Assembly: GCF_001984125.1 (NCBI RefSeq)
Contig: NZ_MTQL01000007.1
Coordinates: 620,001-684,000, forward strand
Direction of reading: 5' to 3'
DNA from: Leifsonia sp. ALI-44-B
GTDB taxonomy: Bacteria > Actinomycetota > Actinomycetes > Actinomycetales > Microbacteriaceae
Length of the DNA stretch: 64,000 nt
A program made the position numbers and the translations under genes. Under the pieces are notes generated by a model. It saw only the letters and a program-made list of their open reading frames with translations. It made no database searches and was not told the origin of the DNA. This document shows, in pieces, positions 1-7,864 of the stretch (position 1 is its first letter; every line of letters starts with the position of its first letter).

Positions 1-1
1 C

Positions 2-379
2 GAGGCGACCGCGTTGGGCCTGACGGCCGAAGATGCGGTCGTGCGCGTGACGCGGTTGCGCAGCGACCACGACGAACCACTCATGTACAGCATCGACACC
101 ATCGTCCGCTCGCACCTGCCCGGGCCGATCAAGCACGTCGACTGGAACGGTTCGCTGAGCGCGCTCATGCGCGACCAGGGCAAGGAGATGACGTTCTCCA
201 CCGCTCGCATCCAGGCCGTCAATCTGCCCGACGAGGCCGCAGACCGGTTCTCGCTCACCGGGCACGATCCCTGGCTGCTCATCACCGAGACGGCGTTCTC
301 CACGACCGGCGAGGCCGTCCTGTATGCCCAGGACTATCACCGCGGGGACATGTTCAGCTTCAACGTGCTGCGGCGCTGA
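2..379 (+). CDS. GntR-family regulator, C-terminal (UTRA) part only
   Basis: The frame is open from base 2, so the start and the N-terminal winged-helix DNA-binding domain lie outside the window. The visible 125 residues look like a UTRA effector-binding domain: the stretch VTRLRSDHDEPLMYSIDTIV and the end GEAVLYAQDYHRGDMFSF match the usual UTRA pattern of a first strand, a ligand-contacting YS segment and a final strand. UTRA-GntR proteins are normally ligand-responsive repressors. It lies 155 nt upstream of a FAD amine oxidoreductase on the same strand and could control it; that link is inferred from position only. Confidence 0.75.
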   Translation, partial: EATALGLTAEDAVVRVTRLRSDHDEPLMYSIDTIVRSHLPGPIKHVDWNGSLSALMRDQGKEMTFSTARIQAVNLPDEAADRFSLTGHDPWLLITETAFSTTGEAVLYAQDYHRGDMFSFNVLRR

Positions 380-490
380 CCGCAGCACGACCTCTCACGA
401 CCCCGGGCCCGGGCAGTCGGCGTCAGCACCTCCGACGCCGCTCATCGGCGTACCCGGAATCGCACCACCGACCGACTCATCGATCCACTG

Positions 491-516
491 ACCCACCGAC
501 CCACCGACCCACCGAC
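491..516. repeat. Short 8-bp tandem repeat upstream of oxidoreductase
   Basis: The unit ACCCACCG occurs three times head to tail (491, 499, 507) and then starts again. It lies about 20 nt upstream of the next start codon, just before the ribosome-binding site GAAGG. It could be a slippage-prone leader or simply low-complexity sequence. Confidence 0.6.
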
Positions 517-534
517 CAGTGAAGGACCAGGACC

Positions 535-2013
535 ATGGCCAGCACCGACACCACGACTCGCACCTCGTCATCCCGTCGCCGTTCCCGCCGTTCCCACCGC
601 ACCGAGTGGCATCTGCGCCGTCCCGTCGATGCACCCGCCGCCGACCGTTCGTTCTGGTTGCAGGATGCGCCCGCGGGCCCCGCCCTTCCAAGCCTCGCCG
701 GCGACACCACGGCGGATGTCGTCATCGTCGGCGGTGGCCTCACCGGGCTGTGGACCGCGCTGCGCATCCGCGAGGCGGCCCCGGAGAAACGTGTCGTCGT
801 GCTCGAGGCGCTCACGTGCGGCTCGGGTGCGTCGGGACGCAATGGCGGCCAGGTGCACTCCTGGTACGAGAGCCTTGACCGCCTCACCCACGTGACGGAT
901 GCTGCCGAGGCCGAGCGGTTGGCTCGAGCGACCTCCGAGGCGATCGACGAGTTGCACGACCTGCAGAGCTCGGGCGAACTGGACATGGGCCTGCGCCTGG
1001 ACGGCTGGTTGTGGACCGCATCCTCTCGCGCTCAAGAGGGCGCGTGGGATGACGCGGTGCGCGCGAGTTCGGCGCTCGGCGTCGACGCTTACACGCCGCA
1101 GGATGCCGACACAATCGCTCGGTCGACAGGCTCGACGGCGTCCTATGTCGGCGTACGAGAGACGCACGCGGGAAGCCTGCACCCGGGCAAGCTCATGCGC
1201 GGGCTGCGCGCTCTCGCCGAGCGACGCGGTGTCGTGATCCACGAGCACACGCCCGTCGACACCATCCGCATCGGACCCCGGCCCTCTGTCGTCACCCCGA
1301 CGGGCACTGTGACGGCCGACGCCGTTCTCGTCGCGACCAACGTGTGGGCCTCCTCCATCCCAGAACTCCGACGCCGCATGTTCATCGTCGACAGCGAGGT
1401 CATCGCCACGGAACCCATTCCCGAGCGGCTGGACGCCCTCGGGTGGACGGGTGGCGAGGCCATCTGCGACGCTCAGCAGCAGGTCCTGTACTACCAACGC
1501 ACCGCCGACGGCCGCATCGTCTTCGGGCGCGGCAGCGGGCGCACCATCTTCGCCGATCGCGTGGGGGCCTCGCTCAACCGCCGCTCCGGAGAGCGCACCG
1601 ACACCGTGGCCGAATTGCACCGCGTCTTCCCGGAGTTGAGCGATGTGCGCATCGACTACGACTGGACGGGCGGCATCGACTGCGTGCCCGAACACGTTCC
1701 GATCTTCGGTGCCCTCGACGACCAGCGCAGCGTGTTCTATGCCGTCGGATGGAACGGCACCGCTCTGGCGCAGATTCCGGCATGCTCGCGCATCATCGCC
1801 TCGATGGTGTTGAAGCGCGACGACGAGTGGAGCGGGAGCAAGCTCATCGACCAGACATCGCCGACGTTGCCGCCGGAGCCCATCCGCTTCATCGGCGCGA
1901 ACATCGTGCGAGCGGCCGTCGTGCGCAAGAATCGGGCCGAGATCCGGAACCGTCGCCCCGGCCTGCTCACGCGCCTCATCCTGCGCCTCATGCCGGGTTC
2001 GTCCGAGCACTGA
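535..2013 (+). CDS. FAD-dependent amine/amino acid oxidoreductase (DAO family)
   Basis: This 492-residue flavoprotein of the D-amino acid oxidase (DAO) fold would oxidise a C-N bond and form imine and H2O2 or pass electrons on. The Rossmann motif VVIVGGGLTGLWTAL is near residues 64-78, followed by an FAD-contact segment GSGASGRNGGQVHSWYESL typical of the PuuB / putative aminophosphonate oxidoreductase branch. The C-terminal part has the second FAD/substrate block (DYDWTGGIDCVPEHVPIFG and GWNGTALAQ). The first ~30 residues are unusually rich in Ser, Thr and Arg and precede the conserved FWLQ motif, so they may be a variable extension. The start is ATG 535 with GAAGG upstream. The substrate is not identifiable; gamma-glutamylputrescine or an aminophosphonate are family-based options. 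No signal peptide or membrane segment is visible. Confidence 0.85.
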   Translation: MASTDTTTRTSSSRRRSRRSHRTEWHLRRPVDAPAADRSFWLQDAPAGPALPSLAGDTTADVVIVGGGLTGLWTALRIREAAPEKRVVVLEALTCGSGASGRNGGQVHSWYESLDRLTHVTDAAEAERLARATSEAIDELHDLQSSGELDMGLRLDGWLWTASSRAQEGAWDDAVRASSALGVDAYTPQDADTIARSTGSTASYVGVRETHAGSLHPGKLMRGLRALAERRGVVIHEHTPVDTIRIGPRPSVVTPTGTVTADAVLVATNVWASSIPELRRRMFIVDSEVIATEPIPERLDALGWTGGEAICDAQQQVLYYQRTADGRIVFGRGSGRTIFADRVGASLNRRSGERTDTVAELHRVFPELSDVRIDYDWTGGIDCVPEHVPIFGALDDQRSVFYAVGWNGTALAQIPACSRIIASMVLKRDDEWSGSKLIDQTSPTLPPEPIRFIGANIVRAAVVRKNRAEIRNRRPGLLTRLILRLMPGSSEH

Positions 2014-2037
2014 GCGAGGCCCGCGAGCGTCATGCCG

Positions 2038-2334
2038 TCAGTGCAGGCACGTGCCCCGGATGGTGCGCATCGCCTCGGTGAAGTCGGGGTGCCGGCTGAT
2101 GCGTGCCTGTGGCCGCATCCAGGTCAGCTCGACGTGCGAGCCGCATTCGTCGACGTAGCAGAGCACCTGGAAGTCCTCGGTGACGTCGACGTGGTCGGTG
2201 ACCCGCCACTGCGTCTCGGTGAGGCGCACGATGTCGAGCGAATTGGCGTGCGTCTGCGTCAGCGCGCGCGCCCGCGTCTCGGTCTCGGCTTCGGCCTGGG
2301 CCTCGGCACGTGTCCTGGTCTCCACAGTGGTCAT
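2038..2334 (-). CDS. Small hypothetical protein, 98 aa
   Basis: I do not recognise this family. The product (98 aa) begins with a repetitive Thr/Arg/Glu/Ala stretch (TRAEAQAEAETETRARAL) likely to be helical, followed by a compact beta-like domain containing WRVTDHVDVTEDFQVLCYVD and ending in Cys-Leu-His. Two cysteines flank an acidic loop. The start ATG at 2334 is preceded by GGGAGGG at ideal spacing, which rules out the longer upstream start. It converges with the oxidoreductase gene and diverges from the KGG stress gene, sharing a 265-nt promoter region with it. Confidence 0.6.
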   Translation of the reverse strand: MTTVETRTRAEAQAEAETETRARALTQTHANSLDIVRLTETQWRVTDHVDVTEDFQVLCYVDECGSHVELTWMRPQARISRHPDFTEAMRTIRGTCLH

Positions 2335-2395
2335 GATGTCCCTCCCGTCCCTGATCGTCACGGCGTTCCGTGCTCGTGTGACGACGGTACGGCGT

Positions 2396-2408
2396 ACCCC
2401 CAACGGGT
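2396..2408. promoter_or_regulatory. ACCC-N5-GGGT motif upstream of the small divergent genes
   Basis: ACCC CCAAC GGGT lies about 60 nt upstream of the 98-aa gene. Closely related sequences are present upstream of sulP/luxR (9584), upstream of DUF2795 and the APC permease (19407) and upstream of the SipW operon (24105). A regulator-binding role is an inference; short GC-rich inverted repeats also arise by chance. Confidence 0.35.
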
Positions 2409-2463
2409 GTCACGAGGATTGACAGATCGGCGAACCAGTGCAGGATGCGGGGGCCGCCGCGAG

Positions 2464-2504
2464 CACTTGTCCCCCAAAAGGGGGAGAAGTGTAGAAGCGC
2501 TTCT
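2464..2504. promoter_or_regulatory. Hairpin plus adjoining perfect palindrome upstream of KGG gene
   Basis: Bases 2464-2475 (CACTTGTCCCCC) and 2480-2491 (GGGGGAGAAGTG) form an inverted repeat with one mismatch around an AAAA loop. Two bases later comes the perfect 12-bp palindrome AGAAGCGCTTCT (2493-2504), which resembles LacI-family operators. Both lie 96-136 nt upstream of the KGG gene start. No T-run follows, so a terminator is less likely than a protein-binding site. Confidence 0.5.
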
Positions 2505-2599
2505 CGGTCTTGTGAATCCCCTCCTCAGGGGCGCCGCTTCTTCCTAACGTGGGGTCCGCGAGCAAACGTTCGTGACGCATGACGAAGGGAGAAATCATC

Positions 2600-2785
2600 A
2601 TGGCAGATCAGAGTAACCCGGGTCAGTTCGGCAACCGCGAGGACACCGAAGAGCAGGCTAGCAAGGGCGGCCAGGCGAGCTCCGGCAGCTTCGGCAGCGA
2701 GAATTCCGCAGACCCCAGCGAGGCCGGCAAGAAGGGCGCAGAAGCCCAGCCGACCGAGGCGAAGGCAGAGGGCGGCCGCAACTAG
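2600..2785 (+). CDS. KGG-motif general stress protein, 61 aa
   Basis: This small, highly charged, Gly/Ser/Glu-rich protein has two imperfect copies of the KGG stress motif: GQFGNREDTEEQASKGGQ and GSFGSENSADPSEAGKKGA. The motif (family of B. subtilis GsiB and fungal Con-10) marks hydrophilic, probably disordered stress proteins. The start is ATG 2600 because GAAGGGAGAA precedes it with good spacing; the ATG at 2579 has no ribosome-binding site. The upstream region holds a hairpin and palindrome, and a terminator follows at 2800. Together with the DUF2795/SDR pair further right, it suggests a general stress regulon in this region. Confidence 0.8.
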   Translation: MADQSNPGQFGNREDTEEQASKGGQASSGSFGSENSADPSEAGKKGAEAQPTEAKAEGGRN

Positions 2786-2799
2786 GTCGCGCATGCGGG

Positions 2800-2830
2800 C
2801 GGGGTGGGGAGCGTGCTCCTCACCCCGTTT
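2800..2830 (+). terminator. Stem-loop terminator between converging genes
   Basis: CGGGGTGGGGAGC (2800-2812) pairs with GCTCCTCACCCCG (2815-2827) with one mismatch, followed by TTT. It sits between the KGG gene and the converging TetR gene and could serve both. Confidence 0.6.
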
Positions 2831-2846
2831 GTGTTGCCCGGGTTTG

Positions 2847-3419
2847 TCAGCGACCGGGCTGCGCGCGCAAACCGCGGTCGACGAGATCGATGAGCCACTC
2901 GAAGCTGTCGTCGATGTCTTCGGCCCAGCGAAAGCCACCCGTCGATTGGATGCTCGCGAACCCGTGGAACATGCTGCGAACGGCGCGCAGCGCGTGGGTG
3001 GACTGCTCGGGCGCCACATCGTATCCCCGCAGCACGGCCCGCAGCGGGCGCAGGCCCTCGGCCGCCGCGAGCGCGAGCGGGTCGCCGGGGCCGAGGGGCT
3101 CGAAACTGACGGTGGCGGCATAGCGACCCGGATGCGTGAGCGCGAAGTCCCGCAGCGCGTGGGCCGCGGCGGCGAGCGCATCGCGACCCGCGAGCCCCTG
3201 GATGGCGGCACCCATCGCCTCGCCCGCTTCGGTGAGCGCCAACGTCGCGATCGCACGGTTGAGGTCGGCCTGGTTCTCGACGTGTTTGTAGAGCGACGGC
3301 GTGCGCACCCCGACGCGCTGGGCGAGCGCTCCCATGCTGAGCGCCGCGAAGCCGATCTCGTCGGCCAGGTCGGCGCCCGCGGCGATGACGGATGCGCGAT
3401 CGAGGCCCGCCCTAGGCAT
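2847..3419 (-). CDS. TetR-family repressor with WHG-type C-terminal domain
   Basis: This 190-aa regulator has an N-terminal TetR helix-turn-helix (LDRASVIAAGADLADEIGF ... LAQRVGVRTPSLYKHV) and a C-terminal ligand pocket with the FHGFASIQSTGGF segment that defines the WHG (TetR_C) subfamily. The ATG at 3419 overlaps the last 8 nt of the upstream hydrolase gene, so the two are translationally coupled in one operon. A pair of palindromic operators lies in front of that operon (4282-4322), which is the expected autoregulatory arrangement. A longer N-terminal extension up to 3482 is possible in frame but lacks family support. Confidence 0.85.
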   Translation of the reverse strand: MPRAGLDRASVIAAGADLADEIGFAALSMGALAQRVGVRTPSLYKHVENQADLNRAIATLALTEAGEAMGAAIQGLAGRDALAAAAHALRDFALTHPGRYAATVSFEPLGPGDPLALAAAEGLRPLRAVLRGYDVAPEQSTHALRAVRSMFHGFASIQSTGGFRWAEDIDDSFEWLIDLVDRGLRAQPGR

Positions 3420-4263
3420 GCGAACCGTTGCGGGTGGGGGCGATCGTGCTGAGGAAGGGGAGCATCGCCTCGAGTGTCTCATGCGGTGCCTCGACGTGCG
3501 GGTAGTGCCCGGCGCCCTCGATCACGGTCAGCTGACCGAGACCCGCTGGCAGGTCGGCGAGGATCGCTTCGCCTTCGGCACGGGGCGACACCCAGTCGGG
3601 ATCGGCGGAGCCCTGAATGACGAGCACGGGTTGCGTGACGCGCGGCAGGGCCTCGCCGGCGTCGACGGGCGGCAGCGAGCCCATCTTCTGCAAAACCTTC
3701 ATGCGGCCGGGCTGCTCGAGCGAGTCCGTGATCTCGGCGAGGCGCGCGGACCAGTCGGCGGGCTTCGCGCCCGGGTAGGCGACGTCGAGGTACTTCGCCC
3801 ACTGGCGCGTGCTGCCGAGCATCGTGGTGCCGATGAGATGCAGCGCGCCACGGCGGTAACGAGCCACACCGAAGTCGCCGAGGCGGATCTTCTGCTTGCG
3901 CGTGAACGGGCCGAGCTCGACGACCGCGGTGACGAGTTCGGGTGCGTCGGCGGCGGCGATGGTGACGGCGCCGCCCGCGATGGAGTGGCCGACCAGGACC
4001 GCCGGGCCCCCGAGGTGACGCACGAGGGCGAGCAGATCGCCCGCGATGGCCGCGCGGGTGTAGGTGGGCCAGTCGACGCTCGATTCGCCGCAGCCGCGCA
4101 GATCGACCGAGGCGACGCGGTAGCCGGCCGACACGAGCGCGGGGGCGATGAAGCGGAAGGCTTCGCGGCTGTCGCCCATGCCGTGAGCGAGCACGACGAG
4201 CGGGCCGGAGCCGGCGATGTCGTAGGCGAGGGTGCCTTCGTCGAGTGCGAGGTACTCGGTCAT
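3412..4263 (-). CDS. Alpha/beta hydrolase
   Basis: This 283-aa alpha/beta-hydrolase fold enzyme has all family landmarks: oxyanion region LAHGMGDSREAF, nucleophile elbow GHSIAGG (Ser near residue 94), acid in QGSADPDW and catalytic His in GAGHYPHVEAP. It has no signal peptide, so it is cytosolic. It shares an operon with the WHG-TetR gene downstream (8-nt overlap), a common arrangement for detoxifying hydrolases controlled by their substrate, but the substrate is unknown. Ribosome-binding site GGAG precedes ATG 4263. Confidence 0.88.
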   Translation of the reverse strand: MTEYLALDEGTLAYDIAGSGPLVVLAHGMGDSREAFRFIAPALVSAGYRVASVDLRGCGESSVDWPTYTRAAIAGDLLALVRHLGGPAVLVGHSIAGGAVTIAAADAPELVTAVVELGPFTRKQKIRLGDFGVARYRRGALHLIGTTMLGSTRQWAKYLDVAYPGAKPADWSARLAEITDSLEQPGRMKVLQKMGSLPPVDAGEALPRVTQPVLVIQGSADPDWVSPRAEGEAILADLPAGLGQLTVIEGAGHYPHVEAPHETLEAMLPFLSTIAPTRNGSHA

Positions 4264-4281
4264 GATGAACTCCTGTCGATT

Positions 4282-4322
4282 GCGGCTAACGCCGTTAGCT
4301 AGAAACTAACAGCGTTAGCCGC
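4282..4322. promoter_or_regulatory. Double TetR operator (41-bp near-perfect palindrome)
   Basis: Two 13-bp palindromes, CTAACGCCGTTAG (4286-4298) and CTAACAGCGTTAG (4306-4318), are centred exactly 20 bp apart. Together with outer GCGG/CCGC they form one 41-bp palindrome with few mismatches. It lies 19-59 nt upstream of the hydrolase start and is the obvious binding site for the TetR protein of the same operon; two dimers could bind cooperatively on the same DNA face. Confidence 0.85.
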
Positions 4323-4365
4323 AGGAGTCAACCCGCGTCAGTCCGGTATCCGCCGCACGCGAAAC

Positions 4366-6729
4366 TTATTGCCTCGTCATGGCGATCTGCATGAGGTGGT
4401 GCGGATCGGCCAGATGGCTGTGATCGTCGTCGCCGGCGTCGAGGCGCAGCCATGCGATCTTGCCCGTGAACTGGTTTCCCGTCGGCCCGTAGTCGTCGGA
4501 GACGGGTGAGGCCAGGTCTGAGCCGATATCTACCGTTTCGTCCATCGAGAAGAAGAACGGAAGGGTGCGCTCGATGCGCCCCTCCGCGAGCACGGTCTCA
4601 CCCTCGAAGAGCGTGACCGTACCGCCTTTGCCGAGACCGCCGCCGTCGTAGGCGAAGTGCGCCCGCAGTTCGACTGCCCCCTCGCTGACCGCCGTCTCGC
4701 TCCTCACGTAGTCGGTGTGGACGCCTCCCAAGTTGTAGGCGAACGCGGGCTTGCCATCGAGAAGGTACAAGCTCCACCCGCCGTACGCACCGCCCTGGGC
4801 GATGAGCACGCCCGCTGCCCCACCACGGGGCACCTCGATTTTGGCCGTCACGGTGAAGGACTTGTTCTTCACATTCACGACCGAGTTTTCACTCATGCGC
4901 TTCATGCCCGAGTAGAACGTCTGGCTCGAGCCCTTGACGAGCTCCGGGCGACCGACGAGCTCACCGTTGAAGCGCTCAGCGGACCGCGTGTCCATGGGGA
5001 GCACGTTGAAGCGCGCAGCCTGGATCAGGAAGAGCCTCTGAAGCTCGGCCAGCTTCTCGGGGAACTCGGCGGCGAGGTCGTGCGATTGAGTCCAGTCCTC
5101 TTCGACGTTGTACAGCTCCCAGACGTCGTCGTCGAGCCCGTGCGAGGAGCTGAGCCACGGGTCTTTGTGTTTTGCCACGGCCGTCCAACCGAGGTGGAAG
5201 ATGGCTCGGTTCCCGAACATCTCGAAGTACTGCGTGGTGTGCCGTTCGGGCGCATCAGCGTCGTCGAAGCTGTAGTTCATCGCGGTGCCCTCGTAGGGTC
5301 GCTGCGTAACGCCGTTTACGGTGTGGGGTTCTGGGATGCCGGCCGCCTGCAACACGGTCGGCGCCACGTCGATCACATGCGCGAACTGGTCGCGAACTTC
5401 ACCGCGCGCCGCGATTCCCTTGGGCCACGCGACGATCGTTCCATTGCGCGTTCCGCCCCAGTGGCTGGCGACTTGCTTCGTCCACTGATAAGGCGTGTCC
5501 ATCGCATGCGCCCAGCCGATGGCGTAGTGGTTGTAGGAGCGCGGCGTGCCCAGGTCGGCCGTGTGGGCGATCTTGTATTCGTCGGTCTCGACGTCTTCCA
5601 TATGGTTGATCGTGAAGCCCTCGTTCGTGGTGCCCGTCATGGTGCCCTCTGCGCTGGCGCCATTGTCGCCGATGATCAGGTAGATGAGCGTGTTGTCGAG
5701 CTCGTCGAGTTCTTCGAGCGCATCGAGCAGCAGACCCACGTGGTGGTCGGTGTACTCGAGGTACCCGGCATATACCTCCATCTGGCGCGCCAGCGTTGGT
5801 TTGATGTCCTCACTCATCTCGTCCCAGGCCGGGATGCCGGGGCTCCGCTTCGTCAGCTCGGCGTCGTCAGGGATCACACCGAGCTTCTTCTGCGCCTCGA
5901 AGGTGTCGGCGCGCACGGCATCCCACCCCGTGTCGAACCGACCGCGGTACTTGTCGGCCCATTCCTCGGGAACGTGGTGGGGCGCGTGGGTCGCACCGGG
6001 GGCGAAGTACGTGAAGAAAGGCTTGTCGGGGGCCAGGGACTTCTGCTGCTTCGTCCAGTCGATGGCCTTATCGGTCATGTCGGCCATGAAGTGGTAGCCC
6101 TCTTCGGGCGTGCCCCAGGGTTCGACCGGTGAGGTGTTCTCGTAGATGGCCGGATACCACTGGTTCGTCTCGCCACCGATGAAGCCGTAGAAGTACTCGA
6201 ATCCTCCGCCGGGGTGGGGCCAGTGATCGAACGGCCCGACCGCGCTCGTCTGCCACACGGGCACCTCGTGGCATTTGCCGAACTGGGCGGTGCTGTAGCC
6301 ATTGAGCTTCAGCGTCTCGGGAAGAGGGGCGCAATTGTTCGGCCGTAGGGAGTTGTACCCGGGGGCACTCGTCGCGATCTCGGTGATGCCCCCCATGCCG
6401 ACAGTGTGGTGATTGCGACCCGAGAGCAGGGCGGCACGCGTCGGCGAGCACAGCGCCGTCGTGTGAAAGCGCGAGTATTTCACGCCGAGTGCGGCGATGC
6501 GCTCGAACGTGGGCGTGTTGACGGGGCCTCCGAAAGCGCTCGTCGCGCCGAAGCCGCAATCGTCGATGAGGACGACGAGCACATTGGGCGCACCCTCCGG
6601 CGGGCGCACATCGGCGATGGGCGGAAAGTGCGTGTCGGGTGACGTGGCGTCATACGTGACTGTTCCGGTGTACGCGAGGTCCGGAATCGGCAGACTCGAT
6701 CGCTGCAGATTGTCGTCGTTGGTGGTCAT
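4366..6729 (-). CDS. Type I arylsulfatase (formylglycine-dependent)
   Basis: This 787-aa sulfatase carries metal-binding LIDDCGFG near residues 54-61 and the core motif CSPTRAALLSGR with the formylglycine-forming Cys at residue 94 (C-x-P-x-R). Further active-site blocks are HPGGGFEYFYGF, TYFAPGATHAPHHVP and IIGDNGASAEGT. The C-terminal ~200 residues (from about 600) form a separate beta-rich region seen in large bacterial arylsulfatases. No signal peptide is visible, so it is predicted cytoplasmic. The divergent neighbour encodes the formylglycine-generating enzyme that would activate this Cys, supporting a functional pair. It would hydrolyse sulfate esters for sulfur or carbon scavenging; the substrate is unknown. 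Confidence 0.93.
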   Translation of the reverse strand: MTTNDDNLQRSSLPIPDLAYTGTVTYDATSPDTHFPPIADVRPPEGAPNVLVVLIDDCGFGATSAFGGPVNTPTFERIAALGVKYSRFHTTALCSPTRAALLSGRNHHTVGMGGITEIATSAPGYNSLRPNNCAPLPETLKLNGYSTAQFGKCHEVPVWQTSAVGPFDHWPHPGGGFEYFYGFIGGETNQWYPAIYENTSPVEPWGTPEEGYHFMADMTDKAIDWTKQQKSLAPDKPFFTYFAPGATHAPHHVPEEWADKYRGRFDTGWDAVRADTFEAQKKLGVIPDDAELTKRSPGIPAWDEMSEDIKPTLARQMEVYAGYLEYTDHHVGLLLDALEELDELDNTLIYLIIGDNGASAEGTMTGTTNEGFTINHMEDVETDEYKIAHTADLGTPRSYNHYAIGWAHAMDTPYQWTKQVASHWGGTRNGTIVAWPKGIAARGEVRDQFAHVIDVAPTVLQAAGIPEPHTVNGVTQRPYEGTAMNYSFDDADAPERHTTQYFEMFGNRAIFHLGWTAVAKHKDPWLSSSHGLDDDVWELYNVEEDWTQSHDLAAEFPEKLAELQRLFLIQAARFNVLPMDTRSAERFNGELVGRPELVKGSSQTFYSGMKRMSENSVVNVKNKSFTVTAKIEVPRGGAAGVLIAQGGAYGGWSLYLLDGKPAFAYNLGGVHTDYVRSETAVSEGAVELRAHFAYDGGGLGKGGTVTLFEGETVLAEGRIERTLPFFFSMDETVDIGSDLASPVSDDYGPTGNQFTGKIAWLRLDAGDDDHSHLADPHHLMQIAMTRQ

Positions 6730-6886
6730 GCGTGCCCCTTCATCGGCGCGGTGGATGTCTGATCCGCGATGCCTTCAGTGAAGTGCGCCCGGTGCCGCCC
6801 TTCCACACCCGAAAGAGGTGAGGTTGGGCGACGCCATTGAGTCCGGAGGGTCGACACGATTGGATGTCTACAGAGGAGGAACATCT

Positions 6887-7807
6887 GTGGCGGTCGTGGA
6901 ATTGAGCGATATGAAGCACATCGAGGCGGGGACGTTCAGCATGGGCTCCGCCGAGTTCTATGCCGACGAGATGCCCGTGCACGATCGCCGTGTCGACGCT
7001 TTCGAGCTCGATGTGCGCCCGGTCACGAATCGGGATTTCGCAGCTTTCGTGGCCGATACGGGTTATGTGACGGTCGCTGAGCGCGAACTCGACCCCGCCG
7101 ATTTTCCGGGCGCCGACCCAGCCGACCTCGTGCCGGGCGCCCTGGTCTTCCGCCCCACCGCCGGGCCGGTGAATCTCGCGGATTGGCGCGCGTGGTGGGA
7201 TTGGGTGCCCGGTGCGCACTGGCGTCGACCGTTCGGTCCGGGCAGCTCCGTCGACGACAGGCTCGATCATCCGGTGGTGTCGGTGTCGTTCGACGATGCG
7301 AGCGCCTTTGCCGAATGGGCGGGGAAACGCCTGCCCACCGAGGCGGAGTGGGAACGTGCCGCTCGGGGACACCAGTCGGGTGCGCGGTACGCCTGGGGCG
7401 ACGATCTGCGCCCCGGTGACCGCATCATGGCGAATACCTGGCAGGGCCGCTTCCCCTATGCCAACAGCGGCGCCCAGGGCTGGGTCGGCACCTCGCCCGT
7501 CGGGTCCTTCCCCGCGAACGATTTCGGGTTGGTCGACATGATCGGCAACGTCTGGGAATGGACCACGACGCGCTACACATTCGGGCATGTCGTCCCCGAG
7601 ATCGAGCAGAAACGCGTCTTACGCGGCGCCCGAGCCGATCTACTCGGGCCTGAGGAGCCCACCGGCGACGAACGTCGGGCGCTCAAGGGCGGCTCGCACC
7701 TGTGCGCCCCCGAGTACTGTCTGCGCTATCGGCCGGCGGCACGTTCACCTCAATCGGATGATTCCGCCACCACACATATCGGCTTTCGCTGCGCCCGCTC
7801 CATCTAG
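6887..7807 (+). CDS. Formylglycine-generating enzyme (sulfatase modifier)
   Basis: This 306-aa SUMF1/FGE-family oxidase would convert the sulfatase Cys to formylglycine using O2 and copper. It has N-terminal GTFSMGS, the HPVVSVSFDDASAFAEWAG block, RLPTEAEWERAARG, GNVWEWT and the C-terminal GGSHLC..EYC..RYRPAARS with the two copper-binding cysteines at 273 and 278, in register with characterised aerobic FGEs. It starts at GTG 6887 because GAGGAGGA precedes it at good spacing. It is divergent from the sulfatase gene with a 157-nt shared promoter region, so both are probably co-induced. No membrane segment is visible. Confidence 0.93.
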   Translation: MAVVELSDMKHIEAGTFSMGSAEFYADEMPVHDRRVDAFELDVRPVTNRDFAAFVADTGYVTVAERELDPADFPGADPADLVPGALVFRPTAGPVNLADWRAWWDWVPGAHWRRPFGPGSSVDDRLDHPVVSVSFDDASAFAEWAGKRLPTEAEWERAARGHQSGARYAWGDDLRPGDRIMANTWQGRFPYANSGAQGWVGTSPVGSFPANDFGLVDMIGNVWEWTTTRYTFGHVVPEIEQKRVLRGARADLLGPEEPTGDERRALKGGSHLCAPEYCLRYRPAARSPQSDDSATTHIGFRCARSI

Positions 7808-7864
7808 TCGCTCGCCCGCGGGCGGGCTCACCGTATTCGCGCCGACGAGCTGCGCCCGCCATGC

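Noticed and set aside
7808-7864. Terminator after FGE gene
   Set aside because: CGCCCGCGGGCG is self-complementary but has no loop and no T-run.
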